From CAAGNP01 sp045603545 (GTDB lineage Bacteria; Bacteroidota; Bacteroidia; Bacteroidales; UBA932), in the NCBI GenBank assembly GCA_045603545.1, contig JAZUMG010000022.1:28663-92662 (forward strand): a stretch of DNA of 64,000 bases, in the 5' to 3' direction. Position 1 is the first letter of the stretch; each line of letters begins with the position of its first letter. The notes under the pieces were generated by a model, which did not search any database, was not told where the DNA came from, and was given only the letters and a program-made list of their open reading frames with translations. Positions 1 through 7,896 of this stretch are shown in pieces. The position numbers and the translations under genes were made by a program.

Positions 1-154
1 GATCATCATTCCACTCTGATACTTTAATATTCCAGTCGATACCGCAATCGGTAAGGATTTTTTGAGCAGAACTGCGACCAATACCGAAGATATAGGTCAA
101 ACCTATAACTCCACGTTTGTTTTTTGGTAAATCAACTCCGGCTATACGTGCCAT
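1..154 (-). CDS. rpsM: 30S ribosomal protein S13, N-terminal part (cut by window edge)
   Basis: The minus strand from the ATG at 154 reads MARIAGVDLPKNKRGVIGLT, the conserved N-terminus of S13, and continues through a YIFGIGRSSAQKIL segment (helix-two-turn-helix part) to the window edge. S13 sits in the head of the 30S subunit and contacts P-site tRNA and S19. About 51 codons are present and the rest lies outside. It is the last gene of the ribosomal cluster visible here and follows rpmJ after 36 bases, as is usual in Bacteroidetes. Confidence 0.95.
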   Translation of the reverse strand, partial: MARIAGVDLPKNKRGVIGLTYIFGIGRSSAQKILTDCGIDWNIKVSEWNDD

Positions 155-190
155 ATTCTTATCTTATTTTTTGTTTTTACAAATTAAAAA

Positions 191-307
191 TTATCCTTGG
201 CGCATTTTGAATTTAGGGTTCTTTTTGCAGATAACATACAAACGCCCTTTACGTTTTACGATTTTGCAATCTTCGCTACGCTTTTTGATGGATGCTTTTA
301 CTTTCAT
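191..307 (-). CDS. rpmJ: 50S ribosomal protein L36
   Basis: A 38-codon minus-strand gene reading MKVKASIKKRSEDCKIVKRK and ending in KMRQG before TAA. L36 is a small zinc-ribbon-like protein of the 50S subunit. The Cys at residue 14 and the Cys of the VICKKNPKFK segment are ligands of the C+ type, and the last ligands are typical of a 38-residue L36. It lies between infA (13 bases upstream) and rpsM, its standard place in the alpha operon. The short length, exact start and conserved C-terminus make the call secure. Confidence 0.93.
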   Translation of the reverse strand: MKVKASIKKRSEDCKIVKRKGRLYVICKKNPKFKMRQG

Positions 308-320
308 TGTTGTAAAGTTT

Positions 321-539
321 TTATTTGTGTCTGAAAGAAATTCTTCCTTTGGTTAAATCATAAGGAGACATCTCCACTTTTACCTTATCTCCAGGGAGAA
401 TACGGATATTGTGCAAGCGCATTTTGCCTGAAGTGTGAGCTAATATCACTTGACCATTTTCCAACTCTACCCTAAACATAGTGTTGGGTAATGCCTCGAC
501 AATAGTACCATTTACCTCTAAAACAGATTGTCTTGCCAT
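321..539 (-). CDS. infA: Translation initiation factor IF-1
   Basis: A 72-residue protein, the usual IF-1 length, made of a single S1-type OB fold. The stretches GTIVEALPNTMFRVELENG, HTSGKMRLHNIRILPGDKV and YDLTKGRISFRHK are IF-1 hallmarks. IF-1 binds the A site of the 30S subunit during initiation and helps IF-2 and IF-3. It follows map after 21 bases and precedes rpmJ, a conserved secY-map-infA-rpmJ order. The start at 539 (MARQSVLEV) gives the standard family N-terminus. Confidence 0.96.
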   Translation of the reverse strand: MARQSVLEVNGTIVEALPNTMFRVELENGQVILAHTSGKMRLHNIRILPGDKVKVEMSPYDLTKGRISFRHK

Positions 540-560
540 GGTTAAAAGTCCTTATAATTA

Positions 561-1334
561 TTAATAGTTTTTCTTGCCTTCAATATAATCAAATGTAGAC
601 AGAATGTCAGCTTCTCCCTTTTTGATTGCGACCATCAGCTCGAAGTGTGCCGAATTTCTCTTGTCAGAGGTACTTATTGCCCAGCCATCGTCGTGCAAAT
701 AAATAGATCTTCCTCCGGCATTGATCATAGGCTCAATACAGATAACCATCCCCTCTGAAAGTTTCTTGCCCTTGCCTGCGAGGCCATAGTTAGGAACCTC
801 TGGAGACTCGTGCATATTCTTTCCGATACCGTGTCCAACCATTTCGCGGACAACCGAAAATCCGAAACCTTCACAGTAACTTTGGATAGCGTATCCAATA
901 TCACCTACTCTGTTTCCGGCAACAGCCTTTTCAATCCCTTTATACAAAGATTCCTTGGTAACATCCAAAAGTTTTTGGGTTTCAGCATCCACCTCCCCAA
1001 CAGGGAAAGTGTATGCTGAATCACCATAGAAACCTTTATAAATGGTGCCACAATCCACTGATACGATATCCCCTTCCTTCAAAACGTAGCTTGATGGAAA
1101 ACCATGGACCACTACGTCGTTTACAGAGATACACAGTGTATAAGGGAAACCACCGTAACCGAGAAAACCAGGTATCGCGCCATTGTCACGGATGAAAGCT
1201 TCTGCGATTCTGTCAAGCTCCATTGTAGTCACACCGGGAGCTATATGCTTTCCAACCTCTGCCAATGTCTTTGACACCAAAAGAGCATTCTCTCTAAGAA
1301 TCTCTATGTCTTCTGCAGTTTTTATTCTGATCAT
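561..1334 (-). CDS. map: Type I methionine aminopeptidase
   Basis: A 257-residue M24A enzyme that removes the initiator methionine from nascent proteins in the cytosol. The metal ligands are in place: the two Asp of VDCGTIYKGFYGDSAYTF, the His of GHGIGKNMHE, the Glu of CIEPMINAGG and the Glu of HFELMVAI; the HGFPS motif is also present. It starts MIRIKTAEDIEILRENALL, the usual N-terminus without a zinc-finger extension. It is 20 bases downstream of secY, in the normal position, so it should be co-transcribed with the ribosomal proteins whose products it processes. Confidence 0.96.
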   Translation of the reverse strand: MIRIKTAEDIEILRENALLVSKTLAEVGKHIAPGVTTMELDRIAEAFIRDNGAIPGFLGYGGFPYTLCISVNDVVVHGFPSSYVLKEGDIVSVDCGTIYKGFYGDSAYTFPVGEVDAETQKLLDVTKESLYKGIEKAVAGNRVGDIGYAIQSYCEGFGFSVVREMVGHGIGKNMHESPEVPNYGLAGKGKKLSEGMVICIEPMINAGGRSIYLHDDGWAISTSDKRNSAHFELMVAIKKGEADILSTFDYIEGKKNY

Positions 1335-1354
1335 AACAATCTAAATCAAAGGGC

Positions 1355-2674
1355 TTACATTCCTGAACGACCTTTTAGTCGTCCTGTTTTCATCAAACCG
1401 TCGTAGTGACGCATTAGCAAATGTGATTCAATCTGCTGTAGCGTATCAAGCACTACTCCTACAAGGATAAGTAAGGATGTTCCTCCGTAGAATTGGGCGA
1501 ACTGGTTATTTATCCCAAACATCATTGCGAATGCAGGTAGGATCGCTACCAATGCCAAGAATATAGAGCCTGGCAAGGTGATGCGCGACATAACTGCATC
1601 AAGGTACTCTGCTGTCTTCTTACCAGGTTTGACACCAGGGATGAAGCCACCATTTTTCTTCATCTCTTCTGCCATCATGTTAGGGTTCACTGTTACTGCT
1701 GTATAGAAGTATGTGAACAGGATAACAAGAACAGCGAAGATGAAGTTGTACCAGAAACCGGTGAAGTCGCTTAGAGTAGCCGCAAGACCTCTTGACGCAT
1801 CAAAACGTGAAAGAAGTAGAGGGAACATCATGATAGCCTGGGCGAAGATGATTGGCATAACACCTGCCGCATTGATCTTCAAAGGGATATACTGGCGAAC
1901 ACCACCATATTGTTTATTCCCAACGACTCTTTTTGCATACTGTACAGGGATTCTTCTAACACCTTGAACCAATGCAATTGATGCCACGAAGATGAAGAAA
2001 AGAATCAGGATCTCGATGATAAACATAAGGATACCACCTGTAGTTTGTCCCAATCTTTGAGCAGCCTCAGCAAACAATGCAAAAGGTAGACGTGCAATAA
2101 TACCCACCATAATGATCAGGGAGATACCATTACCTAAGCCGCGATCGGTAATGCGCTCACCCAACCACATAATGAACATCGTACCAGCGATGAGCACTAT
2201 GGTAGCAAAAATGTTGTATGAGAAACCAGATACTAGGAACGCAGATGCAGGCAACTGTGCGTGCATATTGGTAATATATGCAGGTCCTTGAAGAAGGAGG
2301 ATCACAATTGTCAGATAGCGGGTCCATTGATTCATCTTTCTGCGACCGCTTTCACCCTCTCTTTGCATTCTCTGGAAATAAGGAACCATTACGCCGAGAA
2401 GCTGAATAACGATGGATGCAGAAATGTAGGGCATTACACCCAGAGCAAAAATAGAAGCATTACCGAAAGCTCCACCCGAGAACATATCGAGCAAGCCCAA
2501 CAGACCGGTTGATGCTTGGCTCTTCAAGTTTGCAAGCTGTGTAGGATCGATACCTGGAAGCACTACGAAGCTACCAAGACGATACACAAGGAGCAAAAGC
2601 ATTGTATAGACAATCCTCTTGCGGAGCTCGTCAATCTTGAAGATATTCTTTATGGTTTCGATAAATCTTTTCAT
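1355..2674 (-). CDS. secY: Protein translocase subunit SecY
   Basis: A 439-residue polytopic inner-membrane protein with about ten hydrophobic helices, matching SecY length and profile. Typical segments are YRLGSFVVLPGIDP near the N-terminus (TM1), GLLDMFSGGAFGNASIFALG (plug region), TDRGLGNGISLIIMVGI, the cytosolic loop RRIPVQYAKRVVGNKQYGG and the C-terminal GVVLDTLQQIESHLLMRHY. SecY forms the channel for Sec export and insertion. The gene follows rplO after 5 bases, in spc-operon order. Confidence 0.97.
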   Translation of the reverse strand: MKRFIETIKNIFKIDELRKRIVYTMLLLLVYRLGSFVVLPGIDPTQLANLKSQASTGLLGLLDMFSGGAFGNASIFALGVMPYISASIVIQLLGVMVPYFQRMQREGESGRRKMNQWTRYLTIVILLLQGPAYITNMHAQLPASAFLVSGFSYNIFATIVLIAGTMFIMWLGERITDRGLGNGISLIIMVGIIARLPFALFAEAAQRLGQTTGGILMFIIEILILFFIFVASIALVQGVRRIPVQYAKRVVGNKQYGGVRQYIPLKINAAGVMPIIFAQAIMMFPLLLSRFDASRGLAATLSDFTGFWYNFIFAVLVILFTYFYTAVTVNPNMMAEEMKKNGGFIPGVKPGKKTAEYLDAVMSRITLPGSIFLALVAILPAFAMMFGINNQFAQFYGGTSLLILVGVVLDTLQQIESHLLMRHYDGLMKTGRLKGRSGM

Positions 2675-2679
2675 CAGAA

Positions 2680-3126
2680 TTACATTATTGAAGCTTTGCC
2701 GCCAACAGCGTCGATCTTAGCGATAGCTGTTTTAGAGAAGGCATTAGCAACGATTTCCAATTTAGATTTCAATTCACCGTTACCGAGAATCTTTACATTG
2801 TCATTCTTTGATACCAGACCAGCCTCAAGAAGTGTATCGATACCGATATAGGTAACATTGTACTTCTCGCTAAGAGCCTGAAGAGTCGAAAGGTTGACAG
2901 CTTTGTACTCTACTCTTGTAGGGTTTTTGAAACCAAATTTAGGGAGGCGTCTCTGGATAGGCATCTGACCACCTTCGAAACCTTTCTTGCGAGAATAACC
3001 TGAGCGTGATTTGGCACCTTTGTGACCGCGACCTGATTGCTCGCCGTGACCAGAGCCTTCACCTCTACCTAGACGTTTTTCTCTTCCGTTTGCGCCTGCA
3101 GCAGGCTGTAGATTGTGTAGTTTCAT
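2680..3126 (-). CDS. rplO: 50S ribosomal protein L15
   Basis: A 148-residue protein beginning MKLHNLQPAAGANGREKRLG and containing the glycine-rich GRGEGSGHGEQSGRGHKG segment and the GFEGGQMPIQRRLPKFGFKN signature of L15. L15 threads its basic N-terminal tail into 23S rRNA and binds late in 50S assembly. It lies 14 bases after rpmD and 5 bases before secY, the standard spc order. Confidence 0.97.
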   Translation of the reverse strand: MKLHNLQPAAGANGREKRLGRGEGSGHGEQSGRGHKGAKSRSGYSRKKGFEGGQMPIQRRLPKFGFKNPTRVEYKAVNLSTLQALSEKYNVTYIGIDTLLEAGLVSKNDNVKILGNGELKSKLEIVANAFSKTAIAKIDAVGGKASIM

Positions 3127-3140
3127 CTTATTCTCCTCCT

Positions 3141-3320
3141 TTAAATTTCTTCAACTTTTACAAGATGTAGAACTTTCTGAATCATACCTTGGGTTACAGG
3201 GGTCAGTTCTAGTTCTACAGTATGATGCATACGGTGGATACCTAGAGATGCCAAGTTAGCAATCTGTTTTTGGGTTGCACCGTTTTTACTTTTGATTTGT
3301 GTAACTCTTACTTTTGACAT
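3141..3320 (-). CDS. rpmD: 50S ribosomal protein L30
   Basis: A 59-residue protein MSKVRVTQIKSKNGATQKQ ending in LHLVKVEEI, the size and sequence of bacterial L30. The frame stays open upstream to 3368, but the ATG at 3320 gives the conserved N-terminus and avoids overlap with rpsE, which stops at 3334. L30 is a small peripheral 50S protein. The context rpsE-rpmD-rplO is invariant in this cluster type. Confidence 0.95.
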   Translation of the reverse strand: MSKVRVTQIKSKNGATQKQIANLASLGIHRMHHTVELELTPVTQGMIQKVLHLVKVEEI

Positions 3321-3333
3321 AGCTAATTCCTCC

Positions 3334-3852
3334 TTAACCTTTAAATACTCTTGACATAGGAATACCACGAAGACCAGCTACAGTATAAGCGTCACGCATC
3401 TCAACCAAAGCAGCAACAGTTGCTTTTACAAGGTTGTGAGGGTTAGACGAACCTTTTGATTTAGCCAAAACGTCGTGAATACCAACTGACTCGAACACTG
3501 CACGCATCGCACCACCCGCTTTAACACCGGTACCGGGAGCTGCAGGTTTCATAAATACCCTTGCACCACCAAATTTTGCTGATTGCTCGTGAGGGATAGT
3601 AGATTTGATTAGAGGAATCTTAACAAGATTCTTCTTAGCATCCTCAATACCTTTTGAGATTGCTGTAGTTACCTCGTTAGCTTTGCCCAGACCGTAACCG
3701 ACAACGCCTTTCTCATCACCTACAACTACGATTGCAGCGAAGCTGAAGTGGCGTCCACCTTTGGTTACCTTGGTAACTCTTTGAACTGCAACCAATCTGT
3801 CTTTCAATTCAAGATCAGTGGTTTTTACTTTCTTTACATTGATATCTGCCAT
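3334..3852 (-). CDS. rpsE: 30S ribosomal protein S5
   Basis: A 172-residue S5 with the N-terminal double-stranded-RNA-binding fold (LVAVQRVTKVTKGGRHFSFA, VVGDEKGVVGYGLGKANEV) and the C-terminal domain with the GGAMRAVFESVGIHDVLAKS segment. S5 helps shape the mRNA entry tunnel and decoding fidelity. The ATG at 3852 (MADINVKKVK) is chosen; an upstream in-frame start at 3966 would run deep into rplR and carries no conserved sequence. It is 7 bases after rplR. Confidence 0.96.
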   Translation of the reverse strand: MADINVKKVKTTDLELKDRLVAVQRVTKVTKGGRHFSFAAIVVVGDEKGVVGYGLGKANEVTTAISKGIEDAKKNLVKIPLIKSTIPHEQSAKFGGARVFMKPAAPGTGVKAGGAMRAVFESVGIHDVLAKSKGSSNPHNLVKATVAALVEMRDAYTVAGLRGIPMSRVFKG

Positions 3853-3859
3853 AGCTGTA

Positions 3860-4222
3860 TTAGAATTTAAGGCCGCCTTCACGAGCAGCATCTGCCAAAC
3901 ATTTAACTCTTCCGTGATATAGATAACCGCTACGGTCGAATGAAACAGCTGAAATGCCTTTTTCAATCGCCTTCTGAGCAGCTAGCTTGCCAACAAGTTC
4001 TGCAACTTGTGAAGCACTTTTACCTTTGATCTCTTCAACCAAAGATTTATCCAGTGATGAAGCTGATGCCAGGGTTACGCCGTTAACATCGTCGATAAAC
4101 TGAACGTAGATGTTTTTGTTGCTTCTGAACACAGACATTCTTGGTTGTTCAGGAGTACCGTTAACCACTTTACGAATACGGTAACGGATTCTTTGTCTTC
4201 TTTCAATTTTTGTAATAGCCAT
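3860..4222 (-). CDS. rplR: 50S ribosomal protein L18
   Basis: A 120-residue protein with the L18 signatures RRQRIRYRIRKVVNGTPEQP, RMSVFRSNKNIYVQFIDD and the C-terminal FDRSGYLYHGRVKCLADAAR. L18 binds 5S rRNA with L5 and L25 in the central protuberance. It sits 15 bases after rplF and 7 bases before rpsE, in conserved order. Confidence 0.97.
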   Translation of the reverse strand: MAITKIERRQRIRYRIRKVVNGTPEQPRMSVFRSNKNIYVQFIDDVNGVTLASASSLDKSLVEEIKGKSASQVAELVGKLAAQKAIEKGISAVSFDRSGYLYHGRVKCLADAAREGGLKF

Positions 4223-4237
4223 AAATCTCCTCCTTTA

Positions 4238-4798
4238 TTATTTAGCGCTGGCCGATTTACCGGCTTTACGACGAAGTTGTTCACCAACAAACTTGATACC
4301 TTTACCTTTGTAAGGCTCTGGTTTACGCAATGAGCGAATCTTGGCTGCCACCATACCTAGAAGCTGTTTGTCATGAGACTTAAGTACTAGTACAGGGTTC
4401 TGGCCTTTCTTAACTGCTTCAGCTTCACCTTTAACCTCTTTTGGAAGTTGGAAGTGAATATCGTGAGAGAAACCAAGGTTCATCTCAAGGATCTGACCTT
4501 TAGCTTCAACACGGTAACCAACACCCACAAGTTCTTGTTTTACAACAAAACCTTCAGATACACCTACGACCATATTTTTGATCAAAGCGCGATAAAGACC
4601 GTGCATAGATCTGTGACGAGGCTGATCTGTGGGGCGTTCTACTCTTAGGACATCTCCCTCAACAGAGACTTTGATGTCTGAATGTACTTTTTGAGACAAC
4701 TCTCCAAGAGGGCCTTTAACCAATACCACGTTTTCAGCGTCAACTGTAACAGTGACACCTTTTGGCAGGTTTACAGGTAATTTTCCAATTCTTGACAT
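4238..4798 (-). CDS. rplF: 50S ribosomal protein L6
   Basis: A 186-residue protein with the duplicated L6 fold. Seen are the N-terminal MSRIGKLPVNLPKGVTV, the middle VGVSEGFVVKQELVGVGYR and the C-terminal family motif KPEPYKGKGIKFVGEQLRRK. L6 lies near the sarcin-ricin loop and factor-binding site. It is 23 bases after rpsH and 15 bases before rplR. Confidence 0.97.
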   Translation of the reverse strand: MSRIGKLPVNLPKGVTVTVDAENVVLVKGPLGELSQKVHSDIKVSVEGDVLRVERPTDQPRHRSMHGLYRALIKNMVVGVSEGFVVKQELVGVGYRVEAKGQILEMNLGFSHDIHFQLPKEVKGEAEAVKKGQNPVLVLKSHDKQLLGMVAAKIRSLRKPEPYKGKGIKFVGEQLRRKAGKSASAK

Positions 4799-4821
4799 TA
4801 TTTATAATTTTTAAATATTCA

Positions 4822-5217
4822 TTAATAAACGTAACAAATTACTTCACCGCCGATGTTCAAATCTCTTGCCTCTTTGTCAGACATAACGCCTTTAGAAGTA
4901 GACAGGATAGCGATACCAAGGCCGTTCAATACGCGTGGCATATCCTCTACGCCCACATATTTTCTAAGACCTGGGGTTGAAATGCGCTGGATTTTCTTAA
5001 CAGCAGCCTTCTTGGTCTCAGGATGGTATTTCAAAGCGATTTTAATAGTGTTGTAAGGTGTACCCTCAACCACTTTGTAGCTAAGAATGTATCCTTTCTC
5101 GTGAAGAATACGGGTAATCTCAGCTTTCATCTTTGATGCTGGGATCTCAACGATCTTGTGACCTGCGAGATAAGCATTTCTGACTCTTGTCAAATAATCT
5201 GCAATTGGATCAGTCAT
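4822..5217 (-). CDS. rpsH: 30S ribosomal protein S8
   Basis: A 131-residue protein starting MTDPIADYLTRVRNAYLAGH with the conserved C-terminal block GIAILSTSKGVMSDKEARDL and GGEVICYVY. S8 binds helix 21 of 16S rRNA and in Escherichia coli represses the spc operon by binding its mRNA. Here an 81-base untranslated spacer with a good hairpin (5239-5262) lies directly upstream, the largest gap in this part of the cluster. Whether S8 acts on it is inference only. Confidence 0.97.
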   Translation of the reverse strand: MTDPIADYLTRVRNAYLAGHKIVEIPASKMKAEITRILHEKGYILSYKVVEGTPYNTIKIALKYHPETKKAAVKKIQRISTPGLRKYVGVEDMPRVLNGLGIAILSTSKGVMSDKEARDLNIGGEVICYVY

Positions 5218-5238
5218 GATTTTTTAGTTTTTAGTAGA

Positions 5239-5262
5239 ATCCGACATCTTTTGATGCCCGAT
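5239..5262 (-). promoter_or_regulatory. Stem-loop in the rpsN-rpsH spacer, possible ribosomal-protein control site
   Basis: The minus strand can fold ATC-G-GGCATC / AAAA / GATGTC-G-GAT: six pairs including one G-U, a G-G mismatch, then three more pairs, closed by an AAAA tetraloop. It lies 22 bases before the rpsH start, in an 81-base gap inside a cluster whose other gaps are 0-36 bases. It could be an S8-type autoregulatory site. It lacks a T-run, so it is not a terminator. Confidence 0.4.
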
Positions 5263-5298
5263 ATCCAATGTTATTAATAAATTTAATTGATTAGTAGT

Positions 5299-5568
5299 TT
5301 ACCAACTTGCTTTTTTAACGCCAGGGATAAGGCCTTTTGAAGCCATCTCTCTGAACTGAATACGGCTGATGCCAAAGATACGCATATAACCTTTTGGACG
5401 ACCGGTCAAAGAGCAACGGTTGTGCTGACGGCAAGGTGATGAGTTTTTAGGAAGTTTGTCCAAAGCAGCCCAATCACCAGCTTCTTTCAACGCTTTACGT
5501 TTCTCTGCATATTTGGCACATAGTTTTGCGCGTTTTACTTCGCGTGCCTTCATTGATTCTTTTGCCAT
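5299..5568 (-). CDS. rpsN: 30S ribosomal protein S14 (zinc-independent form)
   Basis: An 89-residue S14 beginning MAKESMKAREVKRAKLCAKY with the conserved RCSLTGRPKGYMRIFGISRI and the end GLIPGVKKASW. The length and the NSSPCRQHNRC segment instead of a CxxC...CxxC array indicate the long form that does not need zinc. S14 is a 30S head protein. The spacing is 12 bases from rplE and 81 bases to rpsH. Confidence 0.96.
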   Translation of the reverse strand: MAKESMKAREVKRAKLCAKYAEKRKALKEAGDWAALDKLPKNSSPCRQHNRCSLTGRPKGYMRIFGISRIQFREMASKGLIPGVKKASW

Positions 5569-5580
5569 ATATACCTATAA

Positions 5581-6174
5581 TTATTTTTTGTTCTTAAAAG
5601 GCAATCCAAATTCTTTAAGAAGAGCATGAGCCTCTTCATCTTTAGTGGTTGAAGTTACGAAAGTAATCTCCATACCAAGAACTTTGGAAATTTTATCAAT
5701 ATCGATCTCAGGGAAGATGATTTGCTCTTTGATACCTAGAGTGTAGTTACCTTTACCGTCCATCTTCTCGTTGATACCGTTGAAGTCTCTGATACGAGGA
5801 AGTGATACAGCGATAAGTCTCTCAAGGAACTCATACATCTTTGCACCACGAAGAGTAACTTTAACTCCGATAGGCATACCTTTACGAAGTTTGAAGTTAG
5901 AGATATCTTTTCTTGAGTAGGTAGCCACAGCTTTCTGACCTGTGATAGCTGTCAACTCCTGTTGTGCAACCTCGATAAGTTTCTTGTCACCGGTAGCGAT
6001 ACCAAGACCTTGGTTGATAGTGATCTTCTCAAGCTTTGGAACTTGCATTACGGTTGCGAAACCGAAATCTTTCATAAGCTTGCTTACGATCTCTTCTTTA
6101 TACTTTTTCTGAAGGGTAGGAACATAACCTGCTACTACTTGTTGACCTTCATTCTTTACTTCTTTCTTTGCCAT
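5581..6174 (-). CDS. rplE: 50S ribosomal protein L5
   Basis: A 197-residue L5 with the motifs VMQVPKLEKITINQGLG, GQKAVATYSRKDISNFKLR, GMPIGVKVTLRG and IGIKEQIIFPEI-like ending. It carries about 16 extra N-terminal residues (MAKKEVKNEGQQVVAG) before the usual YVPTLQKKY start. The ATG at 6174 shares one base with the rplX stop (TAATG), which supports this start and translational coupling. L5 binds 5S rRNA and P-site tRNA. Confidence 0.96.
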   Translation of the reverse strand: MAKKEVKNEGQQVVAGYVPTLQKKYKEEIVSKLMKDFGFATVMQVPKLEKITINQGLGIATGDKKLIEVAQQELTAITGQKAVATYSRKDISNFKLRKGMPIGVKVTLRGAKMYEFLERLIAVSLPRIRDFNGINEKMDGKGNYTLGIKEQIIFPEIDIDKISKVLGMEITFVTSTTKDEEAHALLKEFGLPFKNKK

Positions 6175-6497
6175 TACTTAATCTCCTCTCCAGATTTTTT
6201 AGCGTAACGAACCAATTTCCCTTTCTCACCTAGACGGCGACCAATCTTTGTAGGACCACCTTTAGCAGGGTCAACTACCTGAAGGTTGGAAATGTGAACA
6301 CCAGCTTCCTGTTTAACAATACCGCCTTGAGTATTCTTGGCATTTGGTTTAGTATGTTTGCTAACCATGTTGATACCTTCAACAATAGCGCGATCGTCTT
6401 TTTTGTTAACTGAAAGTACTTTACCGGTTTTACCTTTATCGTTACCAGCGTTAACGTAAACGATGTCTCCTTTTTTAATATGTAATTTCTTATTCAT
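6174..6497 (-). CDS. rplX: 50S ribosomal protein L24
   Basis: A 107-residue protein with the KOW motif KKGDIVYVNAGNDKGKTGKV and the downstream GINMVSKHTKPNAKNTQGGI, both typical of L24. L24 is an early 50S assembly initiator near the exit tunnel. Its stop overlaps the rplE start by one base. It is 17 bases after rplN. Confidence 0.97.
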   Translation of the reverse strand: MNKKLHIKKGDIVYVNAGNDKGKTGKVLSVNKKDDRAIVEGINMVSKHTKPNAKNTQGGIVKQEAGVHISNLQVVDPAKGGPTKIGRRLGEKGKLVRYAKKSGEEIK

Positions 6498-6514
6498 ATC
6501 AATACTCCTTATTA

Positions 6515-6880
6515 TTATAGTACCTCAGGTGCCAAAGAGACAATCTTCATATAGTTATCACGCAACTCTCTGGCTACAGGGCCAAAGATACGGGTACCAC
6601 GAACCTCACCTTGGTTGTTCAATAGTACGCAAGCGTTGTCATCAAAACGGATATAAGAACCGTCAGCACGACGAATCTCTTTCTTTGTGCGAACCACTAC
6701 AGCTTTTGACACTGTACCTTTTTTTGCATCTCCACCAGGGATTGCGCTTTTAACGGCAACAACGATCTTGTCACCTACGCCAGCGTAACGACGACGGGTA
6801 CCACCAAGAACTCTGATGCAAAGTACCTCTTTTGCGCCGCTATTATCAGCTACTTGTAAACGTGTTTCTTGTTGTATCAT
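6515..6880 (-). CDS. rplN: 50S ribosomal protein L14
   Basis: A 121-residue L14 starting MIQQETRLQVADNSGAKEVL with VLGGTRRRYAGVGDKIVVAV and the C-terminal GTRIFGPVARELRDNYMKIV. The length is the family norm. L14 contacts 16S rRNA in the intersubunit bridge B8. It follows rpsQ after 3 bases. Confidence 0.98.
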   Translation of the reverse strand: MIQQETRLQVADNSGAKEVLCIRVLGGTRRRYAGVGDKIVVAVKSAIPGGDAKKGTVSKAVVVRTKKEIRRADGSYIRFDDNACVLLNNQGEVRGTRIFGPVARELRDNYMKIVSLAPEVL

Positions 6881-6883
6881 AGC

Positions 6884-7138
6884 TTATTTAACTTTTTCTA
6901 CGATTTCTACTAATCTCCAGCATTTGGTCTTGCTCAAAGGGCGAGTCTCCATAATGCGTACTGTATCACCTTCGTCGCACACGTTTTTGTCGTCTTGTGC
7001 AACAAACTTGGTGGTTTTATTTACGAATTTACCGTAAATGGGGTGTTTTTCTTTTCTCTTAACTGCAACAACGATAGTTTTATCCATCTTATTGCTTACC
7101 ACAACCCCGATTCTTTCTTTGCGTAAATTTCTTTCCAT
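6884..7138 (-). CDS. rpsQ: 30S ribosomal protein S17
   Basis: An 84-residue S17 with RKERIGVVVSNKMDKTIVVA, KHPIYGKFVNKTTKFVAQDD and the RIMETRPLSKTKCWRLVEIV ending. This is an OB-fold protein that binds 16S rRNA early in 30S assembly. It lies 3 bases after rpmC and 3 bases before rplN, so the three genes are probably coupled. Confidence 0.97.
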   Translation of the reverse strand: MERNLRKERIGVVVSNKMDKTIVVAVKRKEKHPIYGKFVNKTTKFVAQDDKNVCDEGDTVRIMETRPLSKTKCWRLVEIVEKVK

Positions 7139-7141
7139 AAA

Positions 7142-7339
7142 CTACTTTTCGTTTTTTTCAGCTTCAGCAAGAACTGTTAGCATACGAGCGATGTCTTTTT
7201 TCGCTTTTTTAATCTTTGAAGTATCTTCCATTGGAGAGATAGCGTGGTTCATTTTAAGCTGAACCAAATTTGCTTTTTCGGCCTCAACGCGTTCGCGTAG
7301 ATCTTTAACCGACATTTCACGAATTTCAGTTGTTTTCAT
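7142..7339 (-). CDS. rpmC: 50S ribosomal protein L29
   Basis: A 65-residue, two-helix protein: MKTTEIREMSVKDLRERVEA then NLVQLKMNHAISPMEDTSKI and a lysine-rich second helix. This is the typical L29 layout. L29 lies at the exit tunnel next to L23 and helps bind trigger factor and SRP. It lies 18 bases after rplP and 3 bases before rpsQ. Confidence 0.96.
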   Translation of the reverse strand: MKTTEIREMSVKDLRERVEAEKANLVQLKMNHAISPMEDTSKIKKAKKDIARMLTVLAEAEKNEK

Positions 7340-7357
7340 TTTTTCTCCTCCAATTTA

Positions 7358-7777
7358 CTATTCAACATAATCTCTACGTACTACAAACTTAGTAGTTACG
7401 GGCAATTTCTGAGCGCCAAGGCGAAGAGCTTCTTTTGCGATCTCCAATGGAACTCCTTCTGCCTCGATAAGCATACGACCAGGAGTGATAGGAGCAACGA
7501 ATCCTTCAGGAGCACCTTTACCTTTACCCATACGTACTTCAGCAGGTTTCTTAGTGTAAGGTTTGTCAGGGAATACGCGGATCCAGATTTGACCTTCACG
7601 TTTCATGTAACGAACTACCGCCTGACGGGCAGCCTCAATTTGCTGACCAGTTAGCCAACAAGCCTCTAGGGTCTTGATACCAAAAGAACCGAATGCAAGT
7701 TCTGCACCTCTGTGGGCATTACCTTTCATGCGACCTTTTTGCTGCCTTCTAAACTTGGTTTTCTTAGGTTGTAACAT
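7358..7777 (-). CDS. rplP: 50S ribosomal protein L16
   Basis: A 139-residue L16 beginning MLQPKKTKFRRQQKGRMKGN with the conserved GSFGIKTLEACWLTGQQIEA, MKREGQIWIRVFPDKPYTKK and RMGKGKGAPEGFVAPI segments. L16 organises the A site and tRNA accommodation. It is the first gene of the cluster here. Normally rpsC precedes it directly, but here a 206-base gap with its own promoter and then a sugar transferase gene lie upstream, so the S10 half of the cluster is elsewhere. Confidence 0.97.
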   Translation of the reverse strand: MLQPKKTKFRRQQKGRMKGNAHRGAELAFGSFGIKTLEACWLTGQQIEAARQAVVRYMKREGQIWIRVFPDKPYTKKPAEVRMGKGKGAPEGFVAPITPGRMLIEAEGVPLEIAKEALRLGAQKLPVTTKFVVRRDYVE

Positions 7778-7866
7778 TGTTCTATAAAGTTTAAACTATA
7801 ATACAAACTTATTTAACTTCCTGTCTATCAGGGGAATACGCACAATTCACCCTTTTTGACGGGATG

Positions 7867-7896
7867 CAAAGGTAGAAAAAATTTTTGAAATACAAA
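7867..7896 (-). promoter_or_regulatory. Bacteroidetes-type promoter of the rplP ribosomal operon
   Basis: On the minus strand TTTG (7896-7893), an 18-base spacer and TACCTTTG (7874-7867) match the -33/-7 consensus TTTG-N19-21-TAnnTTTG with a spacer one base short. Transcription would start near 7862, giving an untranslated leader of about 85 bases before rplP. The rest of the 7778-7983 gap shows no gene and no clear terminator for the upstream transferase operon. Confidence 0.65.

Noticed and set aside
7809..7850. A 13-codon GTG reading frame (ending SPDRQEVK, TAA) inside the rplP leader
   Set aside because: It could be a leader peptide or a trace of a lost rpsC end, but the frame is too short to judge and no conservation can be checked here.
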